Part shown: positions 25,468 through 37,013 of the stretch, one piece after another | Numbering within the stretch: the stretch's first letter is position 1 | Layout: each line of letters starts with the position of its first letter | DNA from: Rhyzopertha dominica | Lineage: Eukaryota; Arthropoda; Insecta; Coleoptera; Bostrichidae | Reading direction: 5' to 3' | DNA: 64,000 nucleotides | Assembly (NCBI GenBank): GCA_025024175.1 | Contig: QCXZ01000138.1 | Location: 1,736,002-1,800,001, forward strand | The notes under the pieces: generated by a model | Told to the model about the DNA's origin: nothing | Databases searched by the model: none | What the model saw: the letters and a program-made list of their open reading frames with translations, nothing else | Position numbers and translations under genes: made by a program

Positions 25468-26619
25468 TAGGCTTTTTCGTTGGTTGCTTTTGTCGAAGCT
25501 GTGACGCCATTCTACCTCAAGGAATGCAACCCACGTCCAATGAAGTTAATTATTGGATGATATGACATTATTCTTTGATTATACCGGTTCATTTTTATCG
25601 AATATTTTTTAATATTGCTACAAATAGGATCGTAACGTGGTAGTAGCAATAATGCAACACTTTGCATTCGGCTTAGGGTTCCATGATGGACCTTGATCTG
25701 CATCATAATGCATAATGCATAATTCAAAAATTTCTCGTCAAAAGTAAAGACCAATTAGTTAATAACACATTTTGTACCGTTTCGGCCATGGTTTTTTGAA
25801 AATTTTTACATTTGCAGTNAGCTGAAAAAAAGCCAAATATTTCTAGCAAAAAAGAAAGAAGGATGCAATTGTCGATTACTTAATCTTACTTATTACTTAC
25901 TTAACAACAACTTGGTTACCTGCAAAATGTAGTCAAAAAATCTATTGTAGATCCATACAAATCTGTTTTGAAAATTATTAGATGACCAATGACGGAAGTA
26001 AGTTTTAAAACATCGGGATGTGTGAGAATTTTTTACATATAAACTGAGTGAACTACCCGCACTCTATTTATAGCTACGTGGTGTCCCAAAGATAGACTTT
26101 CATAATTTGAGAGCACTTGTTTTTTCATCATCGCCAGTTCAGCGCCACCTAGATATCTGCATCAGTATTTGGCATCGTTTTTACAATATTTTATGCTTCA
26201 GTTTAATTGGACTTTATCTATAGCTTAGTTTTATTTTTAAAAGTGTCTTACATACTTGGCAAACCCTTCTGTTACTTAAAAACCGCATTGCAATTTGGAA
26301 GATGCTATCATTAAAAATGAGTAACGACTATAGTACGGTGCATTCAAACAAACAATTAAAATTACTTAAATAGGGGATGGAATTAGCGGTAATGCTGTTC
26401 ACTTATATTATCTGAGGAACTGTACCTTTTCGCCACCGGCAGTACATTGTACAGGGTTTTCAAAAAACTTCTTACTTTTATTACTAGAAGCTGGAGAAAG
26501 AAAAAAATTTCTAGTGTTTTATAATGAGCATCGACACAACACGTAGTAATATGCTGGCCCATAATCGCTGAAACAGTAATTAATTCGGCGATAATTTGTT
26601 AGGATCGGCAACATGGGCT

Positions 26620-26880
26620 GAATTTCAAAGGCACCCTAGAAGTAACGCAGCTTGCTGTTTGCAGCGGCCTGATTAAAGGGACGTACGCATACAAATTGCA
26701 TGGCGGCGAAGGCAAAAGAGGAATGTGGATTTGTAGCGCTTGTTTTGCGGCCGCGGTGCGTGCTGATTCGCTTTTGTTTATCCGAGAAACCATGGTAACA
26801 AAAAGAAAACGCACTGCCGACAAATTGGGTTGATACGCAGCATAAAGGTCGCCCGCGAACTTGGAGGATGCCAGAGAACT
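26620..26880. promoter_or_regulatory. GC-rich intronic island
   Basis: The block has raised GC and CpG, including GCGGCCGCGGTGCG near 26747-26760, inside AT-rich intron. Frames on the minus strand are open but match nothing. It is a candidate E93 intronic enhancer by composition only. Confidence 0.25.
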
Positions 26881-28430
26881 GGGAGATGGATGCAGAATGC
26901 AGTTTTAATTGAAACTAAGAAATCTAAACGGAAAAGATATACATTTTTCATGGTTTGCTGAAAAACTGCGTGGAGTAGAAAAAAGTACGTTCTCTTTTGG
27001 TACAGATAGATTGATGGTATAATTTGCCTTTTCGGGGCTTCCAGAGAATAACTTAATGAGTTTCTTCTTTTAACTTTTAACACTCTCATTCTGTTTTTAA
27101 TTAATTTTAGGCTGAAAATTCTTTCGAAACATATAGATGTAGTACCTTGTACTATAATTAAATTATGAAATGTAATTGACTCAAATGTAGCATGTTCCAC
27201 TCGTCAGGGGTTGGGCGGCAGTTTGCTATGGTCAGTTCATTCTGTATTCCTACCTGAAGAGTCCAAACAAGGACGAAACTCAACGACTCAGGTGTTCTGT
27301 TATTTTTATTAGAAAAAAATCCGTACAAGATCTTTTAACTGGAATTGACTTTATTCAGTTTACATAGCAATTCGTAGTTTTAACATTAGCTTGCTTTCAT
27401 AAATTTACAATTTTCGAGAAAAACTAGCCTTTTTACTTGAAAATTTGTTAGAGTTTGGACTAACATATGTATATTTGGAGCATTCGTTACCTCTGGTCTT
27501 TAATTACTGTTGTGTTTTTTATTGACTTTTTACTCTACAATATTGACATTTATTTTTATAATCAAGATTTATACGATATCTGCCTCCCGATTCAAAAAGG
27601 TATATTTTCTTCTAGCCTGAATATTTTTAAGAGCAATCTTACAGCGCGCAATCTTCCGGTATATTGGTGTAGTGCCTTTACAGACTCAATCTCGACCAAT
27701 TTAACTATTTTTGAGAGTCTTGGCAGCAAAAGGAATGTAATATTCCATGAGAATGAGAGGGCGTAGGATATTTCAATAACGGCAAGGAATTTTGTTATAC
27801 CTATGTATACGACGCTCATCTGGTGTTACAGTTCACCCCCATTGTTGTCTCTTGTATTGTTTTCGAAGTGGGCATGTATTAATATCGCCTCCTTCTCCTA
27901 ATTTAATCTCGAGTGGATAAAATTGCAAAAAAAATACATATCGTCGCAAGAGAACGATACCAATGTCAAGTTGAACAGAAAAATGCATGGAGACCCTTAT
28001 TTACTAACGATAGTTTTACGTGTGGTGCACAATTTTCTAAATTGCCATTTTAAGTAAGGCCTCTTTCTAGGCTGTTTCTAAAATCACTCACGCTGATTAC
28101 TGTATTCCAACTTTAAACGAATCAATTTATGCGTGAGTTAGAAAAGGTTTCTTGCAACAAAAAACTTACATTATTAGGGTAGATACTTGCAGCGAGAAAA
28201 AAATCACATATGCAGTAATTGATACTGAGTTTTTAATAATACAGTATTTCCATATTTATTGATCGTCAAATATGAATTGATTCTTATTAATTTTAACTTT
28301 ACAGCTCCAGTTCGAAAAGCGCTGAGTTGAGGGTTTATTTTTATATTCCTGTAAAACTCTTTTAGGTGAGAAATCTTTCTGGTCGTCCAAGGCCGTTGTT
28401 TTTGGAACTTAAGCTAAAATACTGAATTCC

Positions 28431-28965
28431 TTGAACACGGATCATGAGGAACCATGTACTTGTATAAAAAAATACACACTTTCTAGTACGTATATCGTTA
28501 AAAAGAGATTCTCTGCCCTGACCATGAAAAAATGTTTGAACCTGGATCAAAAGCGAGCACCTCCAAACACTTCGCTTTTCATATGTGCTCAATTTAAAGA
28601 GGGTTCCGAGTTTCTTAATAGAATGGTCACCATTTGGATACATTTTTACGACCTTGAAACAAAAAAGTCAGTGGAATAGAAGCACTCTGGCTCCCCAAGA
28701 TCAAAAAAGTTTAGAGTGAAAAAACTGTCTGGAAAAAGTAAGAATTTAGATGGCAATACAATGCGGTGCAGACAGCACAGTACAGACATGCATTTTACTA
28801 TCTGGAAAAGTTCTTGCTTCAATTTTTTGGGATCGTCTTGTTTTTGTAAATCAAAAATCCGCGATTTAGGCCTCGAACTGGTAGATTATCCTGCATATTC
28901 GTCCGATTTGGCTCCACCTGACTATCTATCTATTCTCAAACTGAAAAAGAATCTGTCTGTCGCTA
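28431..28965 (+). mobile_element. Mariner transposase remnant interrupted by a 64-bp insertion
   Basis: Plus-strand frames read LNLDQKRA, then ICAQFKEGSEFLNRM, then ETKKSVE-stop-KHSGSP and KKLSGK. After a break they continue DLGLELVDYPAYSSDLAPPD, the segment holding the last catalytic Asp of mariner transposases. In-frame stops and missing parts make it non-functional. The 64-bp insertion (28737-28800) splits the frame between SGK and VLASIFWD-like sequence. At 28962 the transposase stops abruptly where another repeat begins. The match to mariner/SETMAR-type transposases is strong by motif. Confidence 0.8.
28737..28800 (+). mobile_element. 64-bp insertion with 9-bp target duplication
   Basis: The insert is flanked by TCTGGAAAA at 28728-28736 and 28801-28809. 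Dropping one copy plus the insert makes the mariner frame continuous (SGK to VLASIFWD), which shows this is a true insertion. Its ends, AGTAAGAATTTAG and GCATTTTACTA, match the ends of the larger repeat near 35.7-36.3 kb, so it is an internally deleted member of that family. Nine-base duplications are typical of Mutator-like elements, but class is inferred. Confidence 0.7.
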
Positions 28966-29100
28966 GGATCATTGTCCTACTACACCGCATCTACATCCCT
29001 CCGGTTTTCAGATGGCGCTACATGTAACACTACTCCATCCTTAGAAACTGATCGTCCCGATCACTGCAACTCTGGTCTACAGATTGCGCTGCACGTAACA
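28962..29100 (+). repeat. Dispersed repeat copy 2 (GCTAGGATCA family)
   Basis: It starts GCTAGGATCATT and contains CCTACTACACCGCATCTACA, as at 22411. A second, shorter unit (ATCACTGCAACTCTGGTCTA, then CAGATTGCGCTGCACGTAAC) follows, so two diverged end units may be in tandem. It abuts the mariner remnant and may have truncated it. Confidence 0.55.
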
Positions 29101-29526
29101 CTTTATTGCCGTGAAGAGGATTATATTTTATTTTAAAAACAAGGAAATTAAATTTCTTCCAGAAAATCAATTAATATTATTATAATTTAGAATACTAGCG
29201 GTCACGTTTTGATAGGCACCTCGGTCAAAATATATCCTTCTATTAATTAATATATATAAAAATTAGATGAACGTGGTGCTCTCGCAGCCGGATCTTAGAC
29301 TAAGTAGGCTGCATCACGATTTGACAGATGCTTCAGTTGTTTTGCCGATTTTGTGGATAAGTGAGTGGGATTTTACTCTATATTTTTATGTAAAAATGTC
29401 CCCCTCGAAGTTGAAAAAATCTCGTATAAGAATTAAAAAAACTTGGACAATGATCTTCAGTCAATAATGAAATCGCTTATAAAATCATAGCGCACACAAA
29501 TTAATAGGGGAATTTCCTGTTTGCAG

Positions 29527-29960
29527 AGTCCCCGAAATACAGATTCGGATTCAACGGACAGCCCCAGCGACAGCGAAGTACCTCCCTCCCTGACGGCGCC
29601 GACGCCCGTGGCCAGCTTCTTCAACAACCGCAATTCGGCCAGCAACATGGCAACGTTGGAGAGCGTGACGTCGATGGCGGCGCTGGCGGCGGTGGCCGCG
29701 TTATCGGGCAACCCCGCGGGCAGCCCGGCCGCGCCGCCCCTGCCTTTCTACGCTCCAGGCCTGCAGCTGCCCCCCAACTGGTACATCGCCAACGTGGCCA
29801 GGAACTTCCAGCACGCGGAGAGGCTGAACGACGTCGAGAAGGGCAACGGGGAGCAACCGCTGGACCTCAGTTCGAAAGGGGGCGCGAATTCCAACCCGGG
29901 GGAGAAGATGGCACCGGGCGTTAGGCTGTTGCCGGGAATGGATGCCAAACACATATTTAG
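29527..29960 (+). CDS. E93: E93 middle coding exon with CtBP-binding motif
   Basis: The acceptor TTTGCAG ends at 29526 and the exon opens in phase 0 with SPRNTDSDSTDSPSDSE. A Ser/Asp-rich start is followed by an Ala-rich stretch (MAALAAVAALSGNPAG) and PFYAPGLQLPPNWYIANVA. EQPLDLSSK follows at 29851-29877, whose PLDLS core is the classic binding motif for the corepressor CtBP, known in E93/Mblk-1. The donor is AG|GTAGGT after 29960, leaving two bases of a codon; a TAG follows in frame, so read-through would stop at once. It is much more GC-rich than the introns. Skipping this exon would shift the frame and hit a stop within the first codons of the next exon, so it must be included in full-length E93. 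Confidence 0.93.
29857..29877 (+). other. CtBP-interaction motif PLDLSSK
   Basis: The codons for PLDLSSK are read in the exon frame. PxDLS motifs recruit the CtBP corepressor in many transcription factors, which supports a repressive arm for this protein. Confidence 0.85.
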
Positions 29961-30167
29961 GTAGGTATAGGTAGACTTTACAATAAGCTAAGAGAGTTGG
30001 GTGTTTTCACATTTTTTAGAAATCATACCATGTGTATCTTTGGAGCACCCTTGTTACGTCCTAAAAATTTCAAAATTTTTCTAGCACCAATTTTCGAAAA
30101 AAAAAACCGTTCTAAAGTTTAAATATAAGAATTGACCACACAAACGCAGTGTCCCGGGATGGAGACG

Positions 30168-30962
30168 GTGTGACGTAGCACCCGATGTAAACAAAGAATA
30201 TAGGTTATGTTACCTACGTGCCTTTGCTTATGCCGAGTGAAACGAGTTGTTTTCTTGCTTTTAATGGACTCCTCCTAACAACTGGAAGAATGTTTAGGCA
30301 TGTACAAACCAAAAACTAACAGTAGATGGTGCTTTGTGTCAGTGTTCAAATTTCAAATACATCCGTCAATAGTCNCAACAAAATATTCGTAAGTGTACCC
30401 GGAGATTACGAACGCAAACGGAGATGGTTTAAAGCAGCCAGAAGGGGTATGACCAAGACAAAATCTACATTTTACTGTTGTGAGACTTAGAGTAACTGCA
30501 TAATTTTTTGCACGAACTTTGTTTTCCGGACATATCTTGGACTGCAGTATACATATGGGCCCCTCTCGCTTCACCTGAAAATAACCTATAGCTGCATCTC
30601 CGTGTTGCTCACGACTTGCACTAGAAAAAAGATGCATTTCGTTCAAAATATCAATGATCCATAATGTATTAAATTGCAGATTAAGCTGCTTTATTAATTA
30701 GTTATACTGCTGCTTTAGCGTCTTTGATTTCGGCAGCATTAAAACGTGCGTCGTTCTTGATAAATTCGGTGACTATAAACATAATATCTACAGCCGGCAA
30801 ATTGTTCGAACACGCTTTAACAAAGCATTCCGACGACATATTGTTGAATTTATAAAAAAAAACAAACGAGAACAGGAGAACACTCTCAAACATAACCAAT
30901 AACGCAAACGAAATACGGAAAGTAGCTATCTTGTTTACATCGGGTGATACGTCACAGCCAGT
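30168..30962 (-). mobile_element. Decayed YqaJ-like repeat ORF with inverted ends
   Basis: On the minus strand the frame from 30835 reads MSSECFVKACSNNLPAVDIM and then KNDARFNAAEIK, stopping at 30702. After a gap, 30646-30353 reads SREQHGDAAIGYFQVKREG and then ICPENKVRAKNYAVTL. This order resembles a multi-copy insect ORF family annotated with YqaJ-type recombinase and SWIM-like cysteine motifs; the nuclease part is missing. The ends carry matching inverted words (GTGTGACGTAGCACCCGATG at 30170-30189; complement of the right end, CTGTGACGTATCACCCGATG). This suggests a transposon unit of about 0.8 kb. The assignment is from memory and moderate. An N sits at 30374. Confidence 0.5.
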
Positions 30963-32179
30963 CCTAGTCAATCTGAGCGTGCTTAAAACTGCGTTGTTGC
31001 CACGTTGCGCACTGAGAAATTGTAAACAATTTATTTTGGTTAAAACATTTTTTTGCAGCGTTATGGATACAGATACACACTTAATTAATTAAGTACTCTT
31101 TTTTAATGTATAAAAGTTTATATTTGATAACTAGTGAACACACCCAGTTCTCGCATTGAGTCAGCACTAAAAAGCTTAAGTATGTATTCCACAAATTAGT
31201 AGATAAGACGGCAGTTTCCGGACCAACTTATTAAAAGGTCAAGGAGGGTGATTAATTTAGTGAAATTCAATGATCCAGTTCGTGGTCATTGGTTAATCAT
31301 TTTATATAAATGAAATAAAATTGGTTGCTTAACCGAATTTCATAATCACTTAGCGAACTATGCATTTCGAATCTACCAGTCTTGTTAAGTAATTAATTAC
31401 AATTATTTTTATTGTAATTGAAGCAGTCACTTGCTTTACAATAGTATTTCATTTGTAATTGAATTACCCATCTTGTTACAATTCAAATTCGTTAGTGCTT
31501 TACCAAAACAATTTATTTGGTTTAGTATCAATAGATCGACAGTGCTAAGAAATTGAATGTACCAAACTACAAGAAGGAATTTACATTTTGACTGTTTCAA
31601 TTATCTTCACTTAAAAAAAAAACCACTTGGATTTGCGGTGCAATCAAAGCAACTTAACGTAAATCGGTTAAATTAAAAAAAAACAAACTCACAGATGCAA
31701 TAAAATAAAATATACAGCATGTAAATTAATTGTTTANACATCTGTAAATCAACATTACCATCAAATCTGTTCTTATTCATGCATTTTTCAAAATTTAGTC
31801 CAAATGCGATGTTACTACTGTAAAATATTAATGTCATTAACCACTATCAATGCCAAACTAATGTTGTAGACAATTTTTTTTATAAAGACCTAATAATAAG
31901 GTGGAAACGTAAAATAAAGATAGTTTTTATTGAAACCTGAACCCATTAGGAACTAATATAAAAAATTATAATGTTTTATTGTCAAAACAATTAGTTGCGA
32001 GCAAGAGTACGAGTACATATTATTATTTTAAATTTTTTCCAACTTTATACCTGAAAAAATAAAATTACTCTGACACTAAATGCTTTCGAAAAAGAACTAG
32101 GTGTAATTCTCCAAATTACTTTAATAATAATTTTCCAAATTATTTGATAGAAAAGCTCTACTCTAAATATTTGACAATA

Positions 32180-32880
32180 TCAAAAGTTTCTTTTAGTACC
32201 ACTTATTTTGACGAATAAGCTAAGGTTTGGTTTCCTCTTAAGTTTGTTGGTCGAGTCTCAGTTAGCCCGTCTAAATTATTTTCATCTCATGTATTAAATA
32301 TCTCTTTAAATACCATAAGCAGTGTGTTTTCCTGTTTTTTTCGTAACAAAAACAAAATTTCAGTTTTAAATGGTTCAGGCGTTTATAGCTTTTCATACAT
32401 GATTGCTATTCAGTTTATGTTGGACAAACGGGCAGATCTTTTCTAATTAGAGGTAAGGAACATTTAAAACCATTCGAAAAGTATAAAAATACAGATATTG
32501 TAACAAAAAATATTTCGTTAGCTAACCATTTATTGTTATATAAACGCACTGCCATATTGAACAATTTAAATTTGTTATGTTTATGCAATAAATCATCCAA
32601 AAGTTAGATGGTATCTTAGAAATTTACAAAATTAGTATTGAAAAAATTTGAGTATTCTAAATTATTTTTGTAATTTCTATTGTCTAGCCCTAAATTAAAT
32701 ATTTGATCTGAATTAACATTACGTGTGTTTTTGGAGTCAAGTTTGCTTGTCCCTATATTTTTGACATTGTCAAAATATGTTGTAAAAGTTCCCTCGCTTT
32801 TTCCTTATTTATTATGGTACTGACGATGGCTATGTATTAGTTGAACCTTTTAGTGAATAAAGAGGATATACCTTATACTT
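32180..32880 (+). mobile_element. Penelope-like retroelement 3' fragment with GIY-YIG domain
   Basis: The plus strand reads RNKNKISVLNGSGVYS and, after a frameshift near 32385, HDCYSVYVGQTGRSFLIRGK, EHLKPFEKY and NISLANHLLLYKR, stopping at about 32604. The Y-x-YVG-Q-T-G-R-S signature and following EH and NH residues are those of the GIY-YIG endonuclease at the C-terminus of Penelope-like reverse transcriptases. Downstream, TGACGATGGCTATGTATTAG followed by TTGAA resembles the 3' non-coding end common in these elements. The reverse transcriptase is absent, so the copy is 5'-truncated and dead. Confidence 0.7.
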
Positions 32881-32943
32881 AATTTTTAAAAGAAAATTTA
32901 TGTCTATTTATTTATGTTATGCTCTTAGAGTTATAATATACAA

Positions 32944-33560
32944 TTGTGAATCTTCAAACAGATCGTGAACCAATTGCCAGATCAACAGTTATTAAAACCT
33001 TGCAACGTTTTGACGAAACTGGCAGTGTTAAAATCGTCAAAGACCAGGACGTCCAAAGGTTGCTACGAGTGAGGAAAGTAGCTTGAATGTCATTTTAGTT
33101 GTGCAAGAGAATCCCAAGTGTTCCGTACAACGGCGTGCTCTCACTCACCATATTAGCAGAAAATCTGTTCAGAAGATTTTGAAAAAAGAGCGAAACTGCT
33201 GTGAACATGATAGATAAACATAGGAACATTTTAAATTGAATTATGTTTTCTGATGAAGCGACTTTTTGCCTCAATAGTAATGTTAACAGACATAATTGCA
33301 TGATTGCATACTCCACTATGCCCAGCACATTCCCCTGATCTGACCCCGCTTGATTTTTTTCCTGTGGGGGTACCTGAAAAATCGTATTTATGCTGATCGG
33401 CCACCTAATGCAGAAGATTTAAAAGGACGAAGCAGGGCAGAATTTTAGAACTTACCTCCAAATTATGCTACAAAGAACATTAGAAAACTTTTATTCAAGG
33501 CTGCATTACTGTCAGGTAGTAAAGAGGAACATTTTGGGCATGTTCTGTAATGTAAATCGG
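32944..33560 (+). mobile_element. Mariner-like transposase remnant
   Basis: Frames read TDREPIARSTVIKTLQRFDE and TGSVK (helix-turn-helix and linker). Then come SSLNVILVVQENPKCSVQRR, FSDEATFCLNSNVNRHN (second catalytic Asp in SDEA) and SPDLTPLDFF (third). LKNRIYADRPPNAEDLKGR and LPPNYATKNIRKLL follow. Several frameshifts and stops break it. The N-terminal words match the copy in the RCCD1 intron at 59290-59436, so the two belong to one family. Clear terminal repeats were not found. Confidence 0.8.
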
Positions 33561-34149
33561 AAAAAATACTGCATTTTTTTTAATTTTTATTTTTTGGGTA
33601 CCCGATTCGCAACAAATTAATCAAACTAGACGAAAATTATTAGTCAAGGAAAAATGGTAATACCTGTTTTTTTTTGTTCATTTTAGGCTCAATTATAGTT
33701 TTACACTTTTCTCAACTCAGACTTCTGTTGATTATCACNAGATTGCGTTAGTTCTTAAATATTGCGTTTGTCGACATGTGTAGGCGTGCAANTAGTATTT
33801 CTATTTTAATAATCATTTTGTTTGCAAAGCTGATATCAATATTTTTCANGTATTTAAATAACTACCAGAAATGTTCATTTAATAATTGTTTACCGACGAT
33901 AGATAGAATCTGGCCACGATAAAAATACTCGATCTGAAAAAGATACATATCATCAAAAACTCTGATAAAATCACGGTTTTAGCAGAAAGCGACATATAAC
34001 ATTTGATTAATATAAATTACAAAAGTTATGTGTTAATGCAAGGTCAGATTCGAATATAAGTTGAAGGTACTCTGTCGCTGCAAAATTGTCTTGTTTTCAT
34101 ATTCCATTACTTTCTAGAGGAAAGTAATTAGTAAAACCCACTGACGACA

Positions 34150-34360
34150 CCAAGCACATAAAGCTTTTAATTCGGCTGTCCGTTTTCGTACGCGTACCGA
34201 AAACAACGCATCCCAATTTCTAACATCCAAAAAATCGTGGCCAACGCGCCGGAGCAAAGAACGAACGCCACGCTTCGTGCGCGGCACCCCTACATAAACA
34301 TTTCGGAGAGAGACATCGGCGCTCAAAAAAACAAATACAGAACCCCGCCGTTCCACATTT
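34150..34360. promoter_or_regulatory. GC-rich intronic island
   Basis: Raised GC and CpG over about 200 bp in AT-rich intron, without a recognisable protein on either strand. It is a candidate E93 enhancer by composition. Confidence 0.25.
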
Positions 34361-35704
34361 TTTATTTATTTAATGCTCCTGCTGCACACCGCATGTTTGT
34401 ACTGTACTTATAGATCGTTGTACCTGGTTATACTTTATTATGCTGTCCAGACACCTGCTTGTTTCCCTCCAGGTAGTCGAGCGCGTGAACTCGATTTTAC
34501 GTAAATGTCATAGTTATTATTCAACGTCTGAAGCTGTGATCTTAAACTTGTCCTCGATCCTCGTTTATCTATTGGGCGCAAGATAACGCAATAATGAACT
34601 ACTGTAATTACTTAGTTGTTATGACAGCACTTCTGACACACAATTATAGTACTATGCACCCATTTTGTACGTGATAACGCGACTGAATTGATTAGGCGGA
34701 ATAAAACCGCGGGCGTTGCTGTAAAATTGATATTTTTTTGAGAAATGGCTGGTTTGATTGTTAATTTATTTACTTTTTTATTTTTTAGACATCTACTTGT
34801 AAATCTACAGTGAACGTCTAAAATCCCCTGCTTTAACATTTGACTGACTGACTGAAAACTTTAGATCCGATTTCAATTTACTAAATGCGGTGAAAGTGGC
34901 TTTCGAATTAAGTGTAACATGATCCCGCTTGCTATTTAAAATTTTGAGAAAACATATCACTATTAAAATGAGGTCATTTTTCACCTATCTTACGTATAGG
35001 AATGTCTTTAGAATTAAACTCCTGTAAGTCTAGATCGAATTAATTTTTTCTCTGCTTAGGAAACGAAAGTAATTTTCAAACTAGACATAACCCTCCAGGT
35101 TATTAAAAATTTTTAAGCTGTTAGTGACTGTGGCGCTATTAGACATCTTCCTGGTTATTATTGTTGTTTAATGTTCTCATAGTTGATACATTTTTTTGAA
35201 GATTTAATTTCGATGTACATTTTTTAAATAAATATATATAAACGACAGAAAATAAAAGTCCATCCCATTAAGCTTATACTAGTATAGTATATTTTGAGAC
35301 TTTAGCACCAGAAAATACGTGAGTTGCCGCGTAATTCTGTTTTCCTATCAACGCAAAAGTAAAAGGAAATAAAAGAAGAAAAAGTATGGGTGGATTTTAT
35401 ATCTTTGATGCATATAATTTTAACATAATAATGTCTAATGCATTGTAGGAAAGCTTATAGCGTTTAATTGAAAAAAAACATACATACTTACATTAAGGAT
35501 GTACCTATAAGCTTTATGTGATACTGTCGCATCATCAATGCAAGAAAACACTTACTCCATCTCGTGCATTGCACAGTCTATTGAGATAGATAATAAACTG
35601 CAACGGTCCACAGGCTGTGCCTTGCGATACGCCGCACACCACTTTTTACGTGTTACCGGTTACACCATTTACTCTTGCAGATTGCCTGAACAAGATTCAT
35701 TGTG

Positions 35705-36269
35705 TTAAAATGCATGTCTATGCTGTGCTGTCTGCACCGCAACCAACTGCAGATAGATCTATTTCGTTATCATTACAGCTCATCAGTGCAGTTTAGGTCT
35801 AGAGTAGACAACACGGCATAGAACTGGTTTTGCTTATATACCAAAGTAATGGTATGATGAAAGTAAGAATTTAGGATGGCAATGCCATCTGTCAGCATTA
35901 CACTGACATGATGACAAAGCCACCTAGCTGTCTTAACGGGTACTACTTCCTTTAGGAATTCTATGCCGTGTTGTCTACACTAGATCTAAACTGCACTGAT
36001 GAGCTGTAATGACAGCGAAATAGTACTATCTGCAGTTGGTTGGGGTGTAGACAGCACAGCATAGACATGCATTTTAATGTATGTTGGTTCTTCCCGTTAG
36101 CAAAAAGTGTCGTGGGGGCCTGCTGTCAAATTGAAGTATGCAGTTGCATGCCAATTTGTCAGGCTACAGGTCACTTCCTTTAAGAAGTAGTACCCGTTAA
36201 GGCAGCTAGGTGGCTTTGTCATCATGTCAGTGTAATGCTGACAGATGGCATTGCCATCCTAAATTCTTA
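35705..36269. mobile_element. Self-nested repeat: forward copy inside an inverted copy
   Basis: Four blocks form two inverted pairs. Block A at 35705-35823 is inverted at 35959-36077 (about 118 bp). Block B at 35861-35954 is inverted at 36181-36269 (about 90 bp). B followed directly by A (35861-36077) is one forward element of about 217 bp. The outer A and B halves are the two halves of a reverse-oriented copy split apart by about 360 bp containing the forward one. Block B also occurs at 50931-51018, and both ends occur in the 64-bp insertion at 28737. No coding capacity is seen, so it is non-autonomous. Confidence 0.75.
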
Positions 36270-37013
36270 AGATTCAATGTGCATTATTGCGAATATCATA
36301 ATATCACGCAGTACAATCAACCTGAGGCCTTGGCTAAATCGACAACAACTATCAATCTATCTATAGCAAACTAGATTAAATTTTTCTTTTTTGGGGCTAT
36401 ATGTTATGCCTTAAATATTTTAAACTTTTGCACGAATGAATTTGTATTTAATTAATTTTACAAATATTTTTGTTTGGTAGGACTGGATCAAAAACTTTTT
36501 CCGAATGTTGTTACCATTTATCATGACAATATTACACGTGTTTGTCCACTCTCTCTTAGGTTTGAACAAAATCTTTTTAGGCATAGTTACCCTTCTTAAA
36601 ACCGATTTCGCTATGAAAAAAAGAAGAAGTCAGCAAGCTTCCAAACCAGAATGCTATTATTTTATACGTTGACATTTTTATGACTTGTATGTGTTACTTT
36701 TTAGGTTGTTGATATTAAATCATTAGGGAACGGACCCATAGTACTACTTATTTGAACGCTCGGGTGTCAAATTTAATTGTATTTGTTTTTAATACAACGC
36801 GTTTGCATTTTTGAGTTCAGTTTTCAAAACTACGTTTTCTATGAAAAAGAAAAGGCGTTCTTGCCTTATGTTGCGAAGATACATAGGGTTCGAAAAATAA
36901 AGATTATAATGTTTATACATCATGCTTATAGCTTCTAAGTGGTATAAAAAAGAAGTCGTACATTAATTGATTAATTTTGTGGGCTTGGTGTACGTAAAAC
37001 AAGTTCTAAGAAA

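Larger units (their letters stand above)
18531..29526 (+). other. E93 intron (about 11.0 kb)
   Basis: The intron is bounded by GTAAGT at 18531 and TTTGCAG ending at 29526, and the flanking exons join in phase 0. It contains a tRNA-like repeat (19171-19243), a poly-G run (19436-19448), a GC-rich promoter- or LTR-like block (22230-22490), an open but unrecognised frame at 25135-25467, a GC-rich island (26620-26880) and a mariner remnant near the 3' end. The rest is AT-rich with nothing I can name. Confidence 0.8.

Noticed and set aside
26778..27766. Open frames of 99-140 codons in the E93 intron
   Set aside because: Rich in Phe/Ile/Lys as expected from AT-rich DNA, no motif, and no sign of splicing into E93.
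36241..36270. Helitron 3' end (hairpin followed by CTAA)
   Set aside because: All copies share sequence past CTAA (ATTCTTA), and one copy has a 9-bp target duplication, neither of which fits Helitron termini.
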